From JAHEDH01 sp963745865 (lineage in GTDB: Bacteria > Actinomycetota > Acidimicrobiia > Spongiisociales > ZC4RG35), in the NCBI GenBank assembly GCA_963745865.1, contig CAVUYZ010000003.1:310001-374000 (forward strand): a stretch of DNA of 64,000 bases, given 5' to 3'. The notes beneath the pieces are model-generated. The model was not told where the DNA came from, made no database searches, and was given only the letters and a program-made list of their open reading frames with translations. Position numbers and translations under genes: made by a program. Positions 1 through 8,812 of the stretch are shown one piece after another (within the stretch, counting starts at the first letter, position 1; each line of letters starts with the position of its first letter).

Positions 1-443
1 CCGTGTTCAGCTCCATCGCCGCCGAGATGCCCGGTGCCGCGGTGGCGGATCTCTTCGCCGGGTCCGGGAGCTTCGGCATCGAGGCGCTGAGCCGGGGAGC
101 AACCAGCGCGGTGTTCGTCGAGAACGGTCGCAAGGCGCTCGACGCGTTGCGAACGAATCTCCGCACCCTGGATCTCGACGGCCGCGTCGTGCGCGCCGAC
201 GTGGCAACGTGGAGCCCTGATGGTGAGTTCGACGTGGTCTTCTGTGACCCGCCGTGGCCCATGGGGCGCCCAGAGCTCGAAACGATCCTGGAGCAGATCG
301 CCCCTTCGGTCGTCGCCGACGGCCTGGTGGTGGTCACGAGACGGTCGTCGGATGAGATCCCGGAACCGGCCGGGTTCCGGATTGACGACGAACGCGCCCT
401 CGGAGACACCAGAATCATCAGGTATCGAAAGGAGACGCAGTGA
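1..443 (+). CDS. rsmD: 16S rRNA (guanine966-N2)-methyltransferase RsmD, 5' truncated by window edge
   Basis: This is the C-terminal part of the SAM-dependent methyltransferase that makes m2G966 in 16S rRNA during 30S assembly. The visible 146 residues hold the SAM-binding loop LFAGSGSFGIEAL near the start and the catalytic motif FCDPPW, the (D/N)PP(Y/F/W) signature of base N-methyltransferases. About 40 residues of the usual 180-190 are missing because the gene begins before the window. Its stop overlaps the start of coaD by four bases, the usual rsmD-coaD pairing. Identification is firm from motif and context. Confidence 0.9.
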   Translation, partial: VFSSIAAEMPGAAVADLFAGSGSFGIEALSRGATSAVFVENGRKALDALRTNLRTLDLDGRVVRADVATWSPDGEFDVVFCDPPWPMGRPELETILEQIAPSVVADGLVVVTRRSSDEIPEPAGFRIDDERALGDTRIIRYRKETQ

Positions 444-913
444 CGACCGCAATGTGCCCAGGGAGTTTCGATCCTCCCACCAACGGGCACATCGACGTGA
501 TCCGCCGATGTGCCGCCTCGTTCGAGCGGGTGGTGGTCGCCGTCGTGTCGAATCCCTCGAAGACGCCGATGTTCGATCTCGACGAGCGACTGACGCTTCT
601 CGATCGGTGTCTTGGCGATCTCGACAACTACGAGGCGATGGCCTTCTCGGGACTGTTGGTCGACTTCGCACGCCGCCACGACACCGATGTCGTGGTCAAG
701 GGGCTCCGCGCCCCCGGTGATTTTGAATACGAGCTGCAGATGGCGCAGATGAACTCCCATCTCAGTGGGATGGAGACGGTGTTCATGCCGTCGAAGCCCG
801 AATGGGGATTCGTGTCGTCCTCGCTCGTGCGCGAGGTGGCGCGGCTGGGGGGTACGGTTGACGAACTGGTGCCGGCCCCCGTCGCTGCGGCCCTGAAGGA
901 GAAGTTGTCGTGA
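440..913 (+). CDS. coaD: Phosphopantetheine adenylyltransferase
   Basis: This enzyme catalyses the penultimate step of coenzyme A synthesis, transferring AMP from ATP to 4'-phosphopantetheine. The 157-residue length matches the family. The nucleotidyltransferase signature is visible at residues 7-19 (GSFDPPTNGHID, the T/HxGH motif), and the C-terminal ISSS-type loop appears as FVSSSLVREVARLGG near residue 128. The start overlaps the rsmD stop and the stop overlaps the next start (GTGA), so the three genes look translationally coupled. The last CoA step, coaE, is also in this window, near 55 kb. Confidence 0.96.
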   Translation: MTTAMCPGSFDPPTNGHIDVIRRCAASFERVVVAVVSNPSKTPMFDLDERLTLLDRCLGDLDNYEAMAFSGLLVDFARRHDTDVVVKGLRAPGDFEYELQMAQMNSHLSGMETVFMPSKPEWGFVSSSLVREVARLGGTVDELVPAPVAAALKEKLS

Positions 914-1446
914 CAGACGAACACCGACCAGCTGACGAGCCCGTGCAGCCGGACGTCAGGCCGAGGACCAATGTCGGGGTGCTCCAGGACCTGATCGACG
1001 ACATGCTCGCCTATCTGGAGGAGGCCAAGTCCATGCCGCTCTCGACGAACGTTCTCGTCGAGAAGGACGTGTTCACCGACATGCTGGAACAGCTGCGCTC
1101 CGAGCTCCCTGACGAGCTGAGAGCGGCTCGGTGGATGGTGAGAGAGCGCGAAGCATTCATCGCCAGGACGAACGAGCGTGCCCACGAGATCGTGGAACGA
1201 GCCACGTCGGACTCGCGGCGGCTGGTGTCCGATTCCTACGTCCTGGCGGAGGCCGTCGAGGAGGCCAACATCCTGGTCAGGCGGGCCGAGGGCGAAGCGC
1301 GACGGTTACGGCTCGAAGCCGAGGACGAGATCGAGCGACAACTCGAGGAGATCGAGGCCTTGATGGCCGAGTTGTTGACCCGGACCCATGCTGCTCGCGA
1401 GGAACTCCATCGATCGCGTCCCGCTCCGCCGGACGTGCCGCTCTGA
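910..1446 (+). CDS. DivIVA-like coiled-coil protein, probable SepIVA-type septation factor
   Basis: This is a 178-residue cytosolic protein with no membrane segment. After a proline-rich N-terminus it has a short conserved region (VGVLQDLIDDMLAYLEEAKSM). Residues 75-165 are a long, highly charged helix rich in Glu, Arg and Ala with heptad spacing, as in DivIVA or ATP-synthase b-like coiled coils. In mycobacteria the DivIVA-like septation protein SepIVA lies just upstream of DUF177, rnc, mutM, smc and ftsY. The same neighbours follow here, so a SepIVA role in septum or envelope growth is inferred from synteny and coiled-coil form, not from a diagnostic motif. Its GTG start overlaps coaD. Confidence 0.6.
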   Translation: MTDEHRPADEPVQPDVRPRTNVGVLQDLIDDMLAYLEEAKSMPLSTNVLVEKDVFTDMLEQLRSELPDELRAARWMVREREAFIARTNERAHEIVERATSDSRRLVSDSYVLAEAVEEANILVRRAEGEARRLRLEAEDEIERQLEEIEALMAELLTRTHAAREELHRSRPAPPDVPL

Positions 1447-1504
1447 GTCGGTGGGCCGGCGGAAGCGACGTGCGGTCGCACCTCACGATCTTCCGCACTC
1501 ACAC

Positions 1505-1538
1505 GAGAAGAGCCGCCGGCATGCCGGCGGCTCTTCTC
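1505..1538. terminator. 34-bp perfect palindrome, probable bidirectional terminator
   Basis: The run is self-complementary over all 34 bases: 16-bp arms beginning GAGAAGAGCC and a central AT. It lies between the convergent coiled-coil gene (plus) and cspA (minus). The stem is strong and GC-rich at its base near the loop, and ends in GAGAAG/CTTCTC. There is no long T-run on either side, so it would be an I-shaped terminator as is common in actinobacteria. Confidence 0.75.
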
Positions 1539-1558
1539 ATCTCGTTATCGGAAAGCTG

Positions 1559-1759
1559 TCAGACGGGGCGAACGTTCTTCGCCTCGTCGCCCTTCCGGCC
1601 GGGGCCGACTTCGAATTCGACACTCTGGCCTTCGTTGAGCGATTTGTGGCCTTCTCCCACGATGTTCGAGAAGTGGACGAAAACGTCGTCCCCGTCCTCG
1701 CGAGAGATGAAGCCGAAGCCCTTCTCGGTGTTGAAGAACTTCACGGTACCTACTGCCAT
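1559..1759 (-). CDS. cspA: Cold-shock domain protein (CspA family)
   Basis: This 66-residue single-stranded nucleic-acid-binding protein is predicted to act as an RNA chaperone. It is a complete cold-shock domain with RNP1 (KGFGFI) and RNP2 (VFVHF) intact, starting at the canonical GTVKFFN. It is convergent with the upstream coiled-coil gene and shares the palindromic terminator with it. The upstream ribosome-binding sequence is weak (AGAAAG). Whether it is cold-induced cannot be told; many actinobacterial Csp proteins are constitutive. Confidence 0.95.
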   Translation of the reverse strand: MAVGTVKFFNTEKGFGFISREDGDDVFVHFSNIVGEGHKSLNEGQSVEFEVGPGRKGDEAKNVRPV

Positions 1760-1849
1760 TTTCGTTTCTTTCTGTCTGCCCGGTCGACCCTCGTGGCCGA
1801 CCGACTGGCAAACAGCGTAGGCGCTCGGTGGCGGAACGTGTGCATCGAG

Positions 1850-3517
1850 TCAGGACAACACCGAGTCGACGAGGTCTCTGGCCGCCTCCTGAACCTCCCG
1901 CAGATGGTCCTCTCCCTGGAAGCTCTCGGCGTAGATCTTGTAGACGTCTTCGGTGCCGGACGGTCGAGCCGCGAACCACGCCGACCGTGTCACCACCTTG
2001 AGTCCTCCGATCGCAGCGCCGTTGCCGGGCGCAGCAGTCAACTTCGCCTCGATCGGGTCGCCTGCCAACTCGTCGGCCTCGACCTGGTCGGGCGTGAGGC
2101 TGGCGAGCGCCAGCTTCTGTTCGCGGGTCGCAGGGGAGTCGATCCTGGCGTAGGCGGGAGCACCGTGCTCCTCGGTCAGCCGGCGGTAGTGCTCGCTGGG
2201 GGTCTCGCCGGTCGCGGCGAGGATCTCCGAGGCGAGGAGTGCCAGCAGGACGCCGTCCTTGTCTGTGGTCCACACGGTCCCGTCGTGCCTGAGGAAGGAA
2301 GCGCCCGCCGACTCCTCGCCTCCGAAACCGATGGTCCCGTCGAGCAGTCCCGGCACGAACCATTTGAAGCCCACCGGGACTTCGATCAGTTCACGTCCCA
2401 GTTGCGTCGCGACCCGGTCGATCATCGACGAGGAGACGAGCGTCTTGCCGATCGCGGTTGACGGGCCCCACTGCTCACGGTGGGTGAAGAGATAGCGGAT
2501 CGCCACCGCCAGAAAATGGTTGGGATTCATGAGACCGGCGTCCGGGGTGACGATCCCGTGTCGGTCGGCGTCGGCGTCGTTGCCGGTCGCCAGGTCGTAG
2601 CGGTCCTTCTGGCTGATCAGCGACGCCATGGCATCGGGGGAGGAGCAGTCCATCCTGATCTTCCCGTCCCAGTCGAGCGTCATGAAACGCCAGGTCGGAT
2701 CGACACGGGGGTTCACGACGGTGAGATCGATGTCCCAGCGTTCAGCGATTCTCCCCCAATAGTCGACGGCGGCGCCCCCGAGGGGGTCGGCACCGATCCG
2801 GACGCCGGCCGAGCGGATGGCGTCCATGTCGAGGACCGAATCCAGGTCGTCGACGTATGTCGTCAGATAGTCGTAGGCGCGAGTGGTCGATGCGGCCCGG
2901 GCCTGTGCGAGCGAGGTCTTCCTGATGGCTGCTGGTCGCGCCATCAACTGGTTTGCTCGATTCGCGATCCACGAGGTTGCATCGGTCCCGGCCGGCCCGC
3001 CGTGCGGCGGGTTGTACTTGAAGCCGCCGTCGGCAGGTGGGTTGTGGGAGGGGGTCACGACGATTCCGTCAGCTCTCCCAACGTCATCGGGCGCCAGGTC
3101 CCGGTTGTGTCTGAGAATGGCGTGTGACAGGGCAGGGGTCGGCGTGAAGCGGTCCTGGGCGTCGATCATCACGGTGACGCCCGATCCGGCGAGCACTTCG
3201 AGCGCTGTGACCCAAGCCGGCTCGGAGAGGGCATGGGTGTCGCGACCCAAGAAGAGCGGGCCGCCGATCCTGCGGGTCTTGCGGTAGTCGACGATCGCGG
3301 CGGTAGTTGCGGCGATGTGGAGCTCGTTGAACGAGAGGTCGAGGCTCGAGCCCCGGTGTCCCGACGTGCCGAACGCCACCCGCTCGTCGCGTTGTTCGGG
3401 ATCTGGCACCTCCGCGTAGTACGCAGTGACAACGTGCGAGACATCGATCAGGTCGTCGTCGGCGGCAGGGAGGCCTGCCCGGTCGTCTCGCATCTGTTCC
3501 TGTCCTCGATCGCTCAT
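1850..3517 (-). CDS. pgm: Phosphoglucomutase (alpha-D-glucose phosphate-specific)
   Basis: This enzyme interconverts glucose-1-phosphate and glucose-6-phosphate, linking glycolysis to glycogen and sugar-nucleotide synthesis. At 555 residues it is full length for the bacterial Pgm type. It shows the N-terminal FGTSGHRG motif, the phosphoserine loop TPSHNP at residues 155-160 (Ser157), the metal-binding loop GNDADADRHG, the sugar-binding loop GGEESAG and the C-terminal phosphate-binding loop ARPSGTEDVYKIYAE. It is a single gene divergent from the DUF177 gene, with about 75 bases between them. The start used is the first in-frame ATG; a few residues shorter is possible. Confidence 0.95.
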   Translation of the reverse strand: MSDRGQEQMRDDRAGLPAADDDLIDVSHVVTAYYAEVPDPEQRDERVAFGTSGHRGSSLDLSFNELHIAATTAAIVDYRKTRRIGGPLFLGRDTHALSEPAWVTALEVLAGSGVTVMIDAQDRFTPTPALSHAILRHNRDLAPDDVGRADGIVVTPSHNPPADGGFKYNPPHGGPAGTDATSWIANRANQLMARPAAIRKTSLAQARAASTTRAYDYLTTYVDDLDSVLDMDAIRSAGVRIGADPLGGAAVDYWGRIAERWDIDLTVVNPRVDPTWRFMTLDWDGKIRMDCSSPDAMASLISQKDRYDLATGNDADADRHGIVTPDAGLMNPNHFLAVAIRYLFTHREQWGPSTAIGKTLVSSSMIDRVATQLGRELIEVPVGFKWFVPGLLDGTIGFGGEESAGASFLRHDGTVWTTDKDGVLLALLASEILAATGETPSEHYRRLTEEHGAPAYARIDSPATREQKLALASLTPDQVEADELAGDPIEAKLTAAPGNGAAIGGLKVVTRSAWFAARPSGTEDVYKIYAESFQGEDHLREVQEAARDLVDSVLS

Positions 3518-3591
3518 TCGACACTATCCGCTGTGCCGGTCAGACACTCGCCGGTCTGTGACAGATCTCCGACATCGGTAGCATTCGGTCG

Positions 3592-4086
3592 ATGTCCCTT
3601 CGCATCCTCGTCACAGACCTGCTGGGTGACCCCGGCTCCTCTCGCACCGAAACCGAGACGCTGTCGTTGGACATCTCACTCACCAATGCCACGGTGGCCG
3701 GTGATGCGGATGTCTCTGCAACGTTGCGTTCGCTCAGCGACGGAATCGTGGCCCGCGGCGTTGCCACCGTCGACGCCGATCTCACCTGCAACCGGTGTCT
3801 CGTCGTCTGGCCCGAGAGGATGGAGGTTCCGTTCGAACAGGTCTTTCGGCATTCGCCTCAGGACGAGGACGACGAACAGCTCGTCGAGAACGGGGGATGG
3901 ATCGACCTCGAGCCGGCGGTTCACGACGAGGTGACCGTCTCCCTGCCCCTCGTGCCGCTGTGCCGTCCCGATTGTCAGGGACTCTGTCCCACCTGTGGTG
4001 CGAATCTCAACGACGATCCGTGCGATGGCCATGCCGAGGAGCAGGATTCGCCGTTTGCGATACTCCAGGACCTGTTCGACGACTGA
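3592..4086 (+). CDS. DUF177 (YceD-like) protein
   Basis: The protein has 164 residues. DUF177/YceD proteins sit beside rpmF and plsX in most bacteria and are thought to act in ribosome or rRNA accumulation; the biochemical role is not settled. Visible features are a conserved central CNRCL (LTCNRCLVVWPERMEVPF) and a C-terminal four-cysteine group CRPDCQGLCPTCG, plausibly a zinc site. The order DUF177-rpmF-plsX-rnc is the classical one. It starts a plus-strand run divergent from pgm. Confidence 0.9.
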   Translation: MSLRILVTDLLGDPGSSRTETETLSLDISLTNATVAGDADVSATLRSLSDGIVARGVATVDADLTCNRCLVVWPERMEVPFEQVFRHSPQDEDDEQLVENGGWIDLEPAVHDEVTVSLPLVPLCRPDCQGLCPTCGANLNDDPCDGHAEEQDSPFAILQDLFDD

Positions 4087-4149
4087 CAGTCCAAGGCGCC
4101 AGGTACCCGGTGCCCGTCTCCTTTTTGCAGCGACGGTCCGGATCCGCTT

Positions 4150-4161
4150 GAATGATCATTC
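4150..4161. promoter_or_regulatory. 12-bp perfect palindrome upstream of rpmF
   Basis: GAATGATCATTC is self-complementary and lies about 90 bases before the rpmF start, in the only gap of this operon. It could be a repressor site for rpmF-plsX-rnc. A 12-bp palindrome can also arise by chance. No matching regulator is encoded nearby. Confidence 0.3.
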
Positions 4162-4209
4162 CGATACGGTTCGTGTCGCGCTTCGATATGCCCGACCGGA
4201 CGATTTCGT

Positions 4210-4241
4210 TTCCTGACACCAAGGATTCCTGACACCAAGGA
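4210..4241 (+). repeat. Two tandem 16-bp copies carrying the rpmF ribosome-binding site
   Basis: The 16-mer TTCCTGACACCAAGGA occurs twice head to tail with no spacer (4210-4225 and 4226-4241). Each copy ends in the Shine-Dalgarno sequence AAGGA. The second copy is correctly spaced (8-9 bases) from the rpmF ATG at 4250, and the first is one repeat unit further away. It looks like a recent local duplication, which may affect ribosome standby binding. Confidence 0.85.
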
Positions 4242-4249
4242 GCAGCACC

Positions 4250-4426
4250 ATGGCGGTGCCCAAGAAGAAGATGTCGCGTAGCCGGACGCGTCAGCGCAAA
4301 TCACAATGGAAAGTGAGCAAGCCGACCCTGTCGACCTGCCCGCAGTGCAAGAGCGTCAAACTGCCTCATCGGGCCTGTCCCGAATGCGGCACCTACAACG
4401 GGCGAGAAGTCGTCGCAACCGACTGA
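4250..4426 (+). CDS. rpmF: 50S ribosomal protein L32
   Basis: This 58-residue large-subunit protein begins AVPKKKMSRSRTRQRKSQWK, the invariant L32 N-terminus. It carries a zinc ribbon of four cysteines at residues 30, 33, 43 and 46 (CPQC and CPEC), so it is the zinc-binding 'C+' form. The ribosome-binding site AAGGAG precedes the ATG by 7-8 bases. It is followed three bases after its stop by plsX. It is short and easily missed, but unmistakable. Confidence 0.97.
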   Translation: MAVPKKKMSRSRTRQRKSQWKVSKPTLSTCPQCKSVKLPHRACPECGTYNGREVVATD

Positions 4427-4429
4427 TCG

Positions 4430-5401
4430 ATGGCACGAATCGCACTCGACGCCATGGGCGGCGACCACGCTCCCGGTGAAGCAGTCGCCGGGGCTGCAGA
4501 GGCCGCGGCCCATGGCGTCGACGTCGTTCTGGTAGGGGCGGTCGATCAACTCGAGATCCTCGCCGAGGAGCACGGATTCTCCGGCCAGGTGGTTGGTGCA
4601 TCGGACGTCGTCGAGATGGGCGACGACCCCGGTCGCGCCATTCGCGAGAAGCCGGACAGTTCTGTCGCGGTTGCCGCGCGTCTCGTGAGAGAGGGCTCCG
4701 TCGACGGCTTCGTATCTGCCGGATCCACCGGCGCGGCGATGGCCTCTGCCGCCATCATCGTGGGGCGGATCGACGGTGTTCTTCGTCCGAGCATCGCTTC
4801 ACTCTTCCCGACCCCTGATCGGCCGACCGTGCTGCTCGATTCCGGCGCCAATCCGGAAGTCAAGCCGGAACATCTCCTCCAGTTCGCCGAGATGGGGTGC
4901 GCCATGGCGGAGATCTACTTCGATGCGCGTAACGCCCGCGTCGGCCTCCTCAACATCGGGGAGGAGCGATCCAAAGGGCGACCCCTCGAGAAGGCGACGT
5001 ACGACCTCCTCGAGCGGAGCGCAGTGAACTTCGTCGGAAACGTCGAGGGCCGGGACATCGCCACCGGCGCCGTCGACGTCATCGTGACCGACGGCTTCAC
5101 CGGCAACGTCTTTCTGAAGACCGTCGAGGGCGCCGTGACACTCATCAGCCAGATCCTCCTCGAGGAGATCTCGAAACTCGCCCCCGACGTCCAGCAGGCG
5201 GTTCTTCCGACCCTCATGGTCATCAAGGACCGCCTCGACTACGAGTCGGTGGGCGGCGCACACCTGATCGGCACCAGGGGAGTGGTTGTCATCGCCCATG
5301 GATCGTCCAAGCGGAAGGCGATCTCCAACGCCATCCGGATGGCTGCAGACGGCGCCGAGCGTGGTCTGGTCGGCAGGGTCCAGGAACTCATCACCGGCTG
5401 A
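4430..5401 (+). CDS. plsX: Phosphate acyltransferase PlsX
   Basis: PlsX converts acyl-ACP and phosphate to acyl-phosphate, feeding glycerol-3-phosphate acylation in phospholipid synthesis. At 323 residues it is near the family length of about 330. It opens with the family hallmark IALDAMGGDHAPGE and contains LLDSGANPEVKPEHL and the VTDGFTGNVFLKTVEG stretch. It lies between rpmF and rnc with a one-base overlap to rnc. The usual downstream fab genes are absent here. Confidence 0.95.
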   Translation: MARIALDAMGGDHAPGEAVAGAAEAAAHGVDVVLVGAVDQLEILAEEHGFSGQVVGASDVVEMGDDPGRAIREKPDSSVAVAARLVREGSVDGFVSAGSTGAAMASAAIIVGRIDGVLRPSIASLFPTPDRPTVLLDSGANPEVKPEHLLQFAEMGCAMAEIYFDARNARVGLLNIGEERSKGRPLEKATYDLLERSAVNFVGNVEGRDIATGAVDVIVTDGFTGNVFLKTVEGAVTLISQILLEEISKLAPDVQQAVLPTLMVIKDRLDYESVGGAHLIGTRGVVVIAHGSSKRKAISNAIRMAADGAERGLVGRVQELITG

Positions 5402-6064
5402 TGCTCGACGCGTTCAGCCAGCGTCTCGGGCACACCTTCGGGGACATGTCGTTGCTCGAGGCGGCGCTGATCCATCGGTCATACACCGCCGAGCGCCCCG
5501 ACATTCCCGACAACGAGCGGATGGAGTTCCTCGGCGACGCGGTCCTGCAGTTGTCCGTCACCCAGTTCCTCTACGAGCACTTCCCCGATCTGCGCGAGGG
5601 CGAGATGGCGAAGGTCAGGGCCGCGTGCGTCAGCGGGAACCAGCTGGCCGACGTTGCATCGGATCTGGGCCTCGGTCCGCTGGTTCGCATGGGGATCGGT
5701 GAAGCGGCGAGCGGGGGGCGCAAGAAGCGGTCGATCCTCGCCGACGCGATGGAAGCGGTGCTCGCCGCGGTGTATCTCGATGCGGGATTCTCGGTCGCCC
5801 GCGATGTCGTCCTGGGTCCACTGGACGCCGATCGTCGAAGCGAAAGCCGTCGAGCCTGGGAGGCGGGACTACAAGACGAGGTACCAGGAGTTGCTCGCTG
5901 CGGTCGGGAAGCGACCCGACTATGAGGTCGAGGGCTCCGGGCCCGACCACGACCGGCACTTCGTTGCGACGCTGACCGTCGACGGCGAGGTGCGCGGCAG
6001 GGGAGAGGGCAAGTCGAAGAAGGAAGCCCAACAGGCCGCCGCCAGGGCGGCGCTCGGCGACTGA
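5401..6064 (+). CDS. rnc: Ribonuclease III (reading frame interrupted near 5815)
   Basis: This dsRNA endonuclease acts in rRNA maturation and mRNA decay. The catalytic domain (residues 1-140) shows the signature NERMEFLGDAVL and the second acidic motif ADAMEAVLAAVYLDAG. The dsRNA-binding domain follows (DYKTRYQELLAAVGKRPDYEV to the lysine-rich KSKKEAQQAAARAAL). The first frame runs off course after VARDVVLG, and the rest of the protein continues in the +1 frame from WTPIVEAKAVEPG. One surplus base in GGTCCACTGG near 5812-5822 explains it. Joined, the protein is about 221 residues, normal for RNase III, so an indel error is more likely than decay. Confidence 0.9.
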
Positions 6065-6143
6065 GCAGTCCTCGATCAACCGAGCATCACGCCGATGCTT
6101 CTGGCCGGCATGGTGATCGATCGAAGCCGTAAGGTGTCGAGCC

Positions 6144-8760
6144 ATGCCGAACTTGCCCACAGGGACGGTGACGTTCCTGTTCACCGACATCGAGGGCTCG
6201 ACTAGGTTGCTCCGGGAGACGGGCAATCGGTTTCCTGAGCTCCTGGACACGCACGCTCGTCTGATCCGGGAAGCCATCGATGCAGGTGGTGGTGTCGAGG
6301 TACGCACGGAGGGGGACGCCTTCTTCGTCGCGTTCCCGACGGCGACCGGAGCGGCGCACGCGGCGATCACTGCCCAGCGCTCGCTCTCTGGGCACGAATG
6401 GCCGCCCGGGGTCGACCTCCGGGTCAGGATGGGTATGCACACCGGCGTCGGAGCGCTGGGGGGAGACGACTATGTCGGCATCGACGTCCATCTGGCGGCT
6501 CGGGTCGCCTCGGCTGCCCATGGAGGGCAGATCGTGTTGTCCGAATCGACCATGCAACTGGTCGATCGCGATCTTCCCGACGGTGTCAGCGTGCGCGATC
6601 TCGGCGCTCATCAGCTCAAGGACATGCCGCGTCCGGAGCGGATCTACCAGCTCGACGTCGCCGGGCTTCGTTCGGTGTTCCCTGCCCTCGACACGCTCGA
6701 CGTCCCCTCGAACCTCCCGACGGACCTGACCGAGTTCGTCGGGCGTCGCGACGAGTTGGAGCAAGCGATCGAGCTGCTCGGCAGCACACGGTTGTTGACC
6801 CTCACCGGGCCCGGAGGTGCAGGCAAGACCAGGCTCGGTGTCACAATCGCAGCAGCGGTGATGAGCGAGTTCAGCGGCGGAGTGTTCTTCGTAGGGCTGG
6901 AGCAGATCTCCGACGCGTCACTCATTCCTGGGATCATCTCGGACGTCATCGGAGCGCCACCGGCCGGCGGCGACGCTCAGATCGAGCGACTCCGCACGCA
7001 CCTGGGTTCGAGTCGGACGTTGCTCGTGCTGGACAACCTCGAACAGGTCGACGAGCCGGCTCCTGTGATCGGAGCGCTCCTCGGAGGGTGTCCCGGGGTC
7101 AAGATCGTCGCCACGTCCCGCACTCCGGTACACGTGTCCGGCGAGCAGGAGATGGCGATCCCGACCATGTCGGTTCCCCCGACCGGCACCGACCTGGATC
7201 CCGAGTCGATTCTCGACTACGACTCGGTGAGGCTGTTCGCCCGGCGAGCGTCGTCGGTGCGGCCGGACTTCGAGGTGACGGCTGACAACGGCAATGCGAT
7301 CGTGGCGCTGTGTCAGGCACTGGACGGTTTGCCGCTCGCCATCGAGATCGCCGCGGCCCGGGTCAAGTTGCTTCCCCCTGCGACGATTCTCCAGCGTCTC
7401 GACCGACTCCTCGACACCCAGGGCAGGCGCGATGTCCCTGCTCGCCAGCAGACCTTGCGCAACGCGATCCAGTGGAGTCATGACCTGCTCGACCCGCCGC
7501 TACAGGGTCTGTTCAGGCGTCTCTCGGTGTTCGCGGGTGGCGGGTGGCTCGCCGAGCTCGAAGCCGTTGGCCACGATGACGACAGCGGGCTCGATGTTCT
7601 GGACGGAATCTCGCAGCTGGTGGACCACAGCCTGGTTTCGCAGTCGATCGTGCTCGGTGAGCCGCGGTTCCGGATGCTCGAGACCATCCGGGAGTTCGCT
7701 CGTGATCAGCTCGGGGCCACTGACGACACAGAGCAGATCCAAGAGAGGCATGCGGAGGCATATCTGGCAGTGGCCGAGCGAGCTCAACCCGAGCTGACCG
7801 GTCCACCGCGAGCGAATGGATCGATCGTCTCACGTTGGATCGCCGCAACATCGAGTCGGCGCTTTCCTGGGCGATCGGGGCCGGGAGAACAGAGTCTGGC
7901 CCAGCGCCTCGTGGGCTCCTTCTGGCGGTTTTGGCAGATGCGAGGCCATTTGTCCGAGGCGCTCCCGACGCTCGAGGCGGTTCTCGCGCTGTCGGGACCT
8001 GCCTCGCCTGGCTCGAGCTCGGGCCTCCGAAGCTGCCGGTGGCGCGGCGTATTGGCTCGCGGACATGGAACGGGCGCGACGACATTACGAAGAGGCCCTC
8101 GCCTTCTGGCGCGAATCCGGCGACGATCTCGAGATCGCCCACGCTCTCTTCAACCTCTCCTACCCGGTGGGGCTCGGGCTCGGGGAGGGACAGGAAACGG
8201 CAATCGAAATGCTGGAAGAGGCGCTCGACACGTATCGGGCCTCGGGTCACCGGTTGGGGATGGCGCGGGTGAACCGGATGCTCGGCGTGATCGAGGCGAC
8301 CAGAGGCAATCACGCAGCATGGGCAGACCATGCGCAACAGAGCCTCGACCTCTTCGACGAGGAGACCGAGCCGTTCGACTTCGGCTGGTCGCTGTTCTCG
8401 GTGGCAGGCTCTTCGTATCTGCTCGGAGACGTCGAGAGATCCGAGGAAGCGCTCCGCCGAGGGTTGGAGTTGTTCGATCGTGTGGCGGATGTCTCGGCGC
8501 TTCTCCTGTTCCTGTTTGGTTTCGTGCAGGTTGCGGACGCGAAGGACCAGTTGTCTCACGCAGCTCGTCTGGCCGGAGCGCTCTCCCGGCTGAGCGACGA
8601 CACCGGCTCGAAGATGACGAGCGGGCCGCTCGTCGACGTGTGGCTGAGTGCCGGCGTCCTCGATCGGCTCGAACGCGAACATCCCGAGCCCTATGCGGCG
8701 GGACGTGCCATGACCGCTGACGAGACCCTCCGGTATGCGTTGGACGATCGGGACGGCTGA
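6144..8760 (+). CDS. Class III nucleotidyl cyclase - STAND ATPase - TPR regulator (three frameshifts)
   Basis: The N-terminal 170 residues are a class III adenylate/guanylate cyclase domain. FTDIEGST carries the first metal Asp (residue 15) and VRTEGDAFFVAF the second (residue 58). An NB-ARC/AfsR-like ATPase follows, with Walker A GPGGAGKT at residues 222-229 and Walker B LLVLDN at 293-298, then winged-helix and tetratricopeptide repeats to the C-terminus. This architecture is common in actinobacteria and is taken as a signalling regulator; its ligand is unknown. The frame changes near 7815-7835, near 7885 and near 8000. The joined product is about 871 residues. It has no DNA-binding LuxR domain that I can see, and no obvious operon partner. 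Confidence 0.8.
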
Positions 8761-8812
8761 CCCGGGGCGGCCGGGCCCGTGGCGCCACATCGGGCCGGAG
8801 TGCGGCCCCGTG

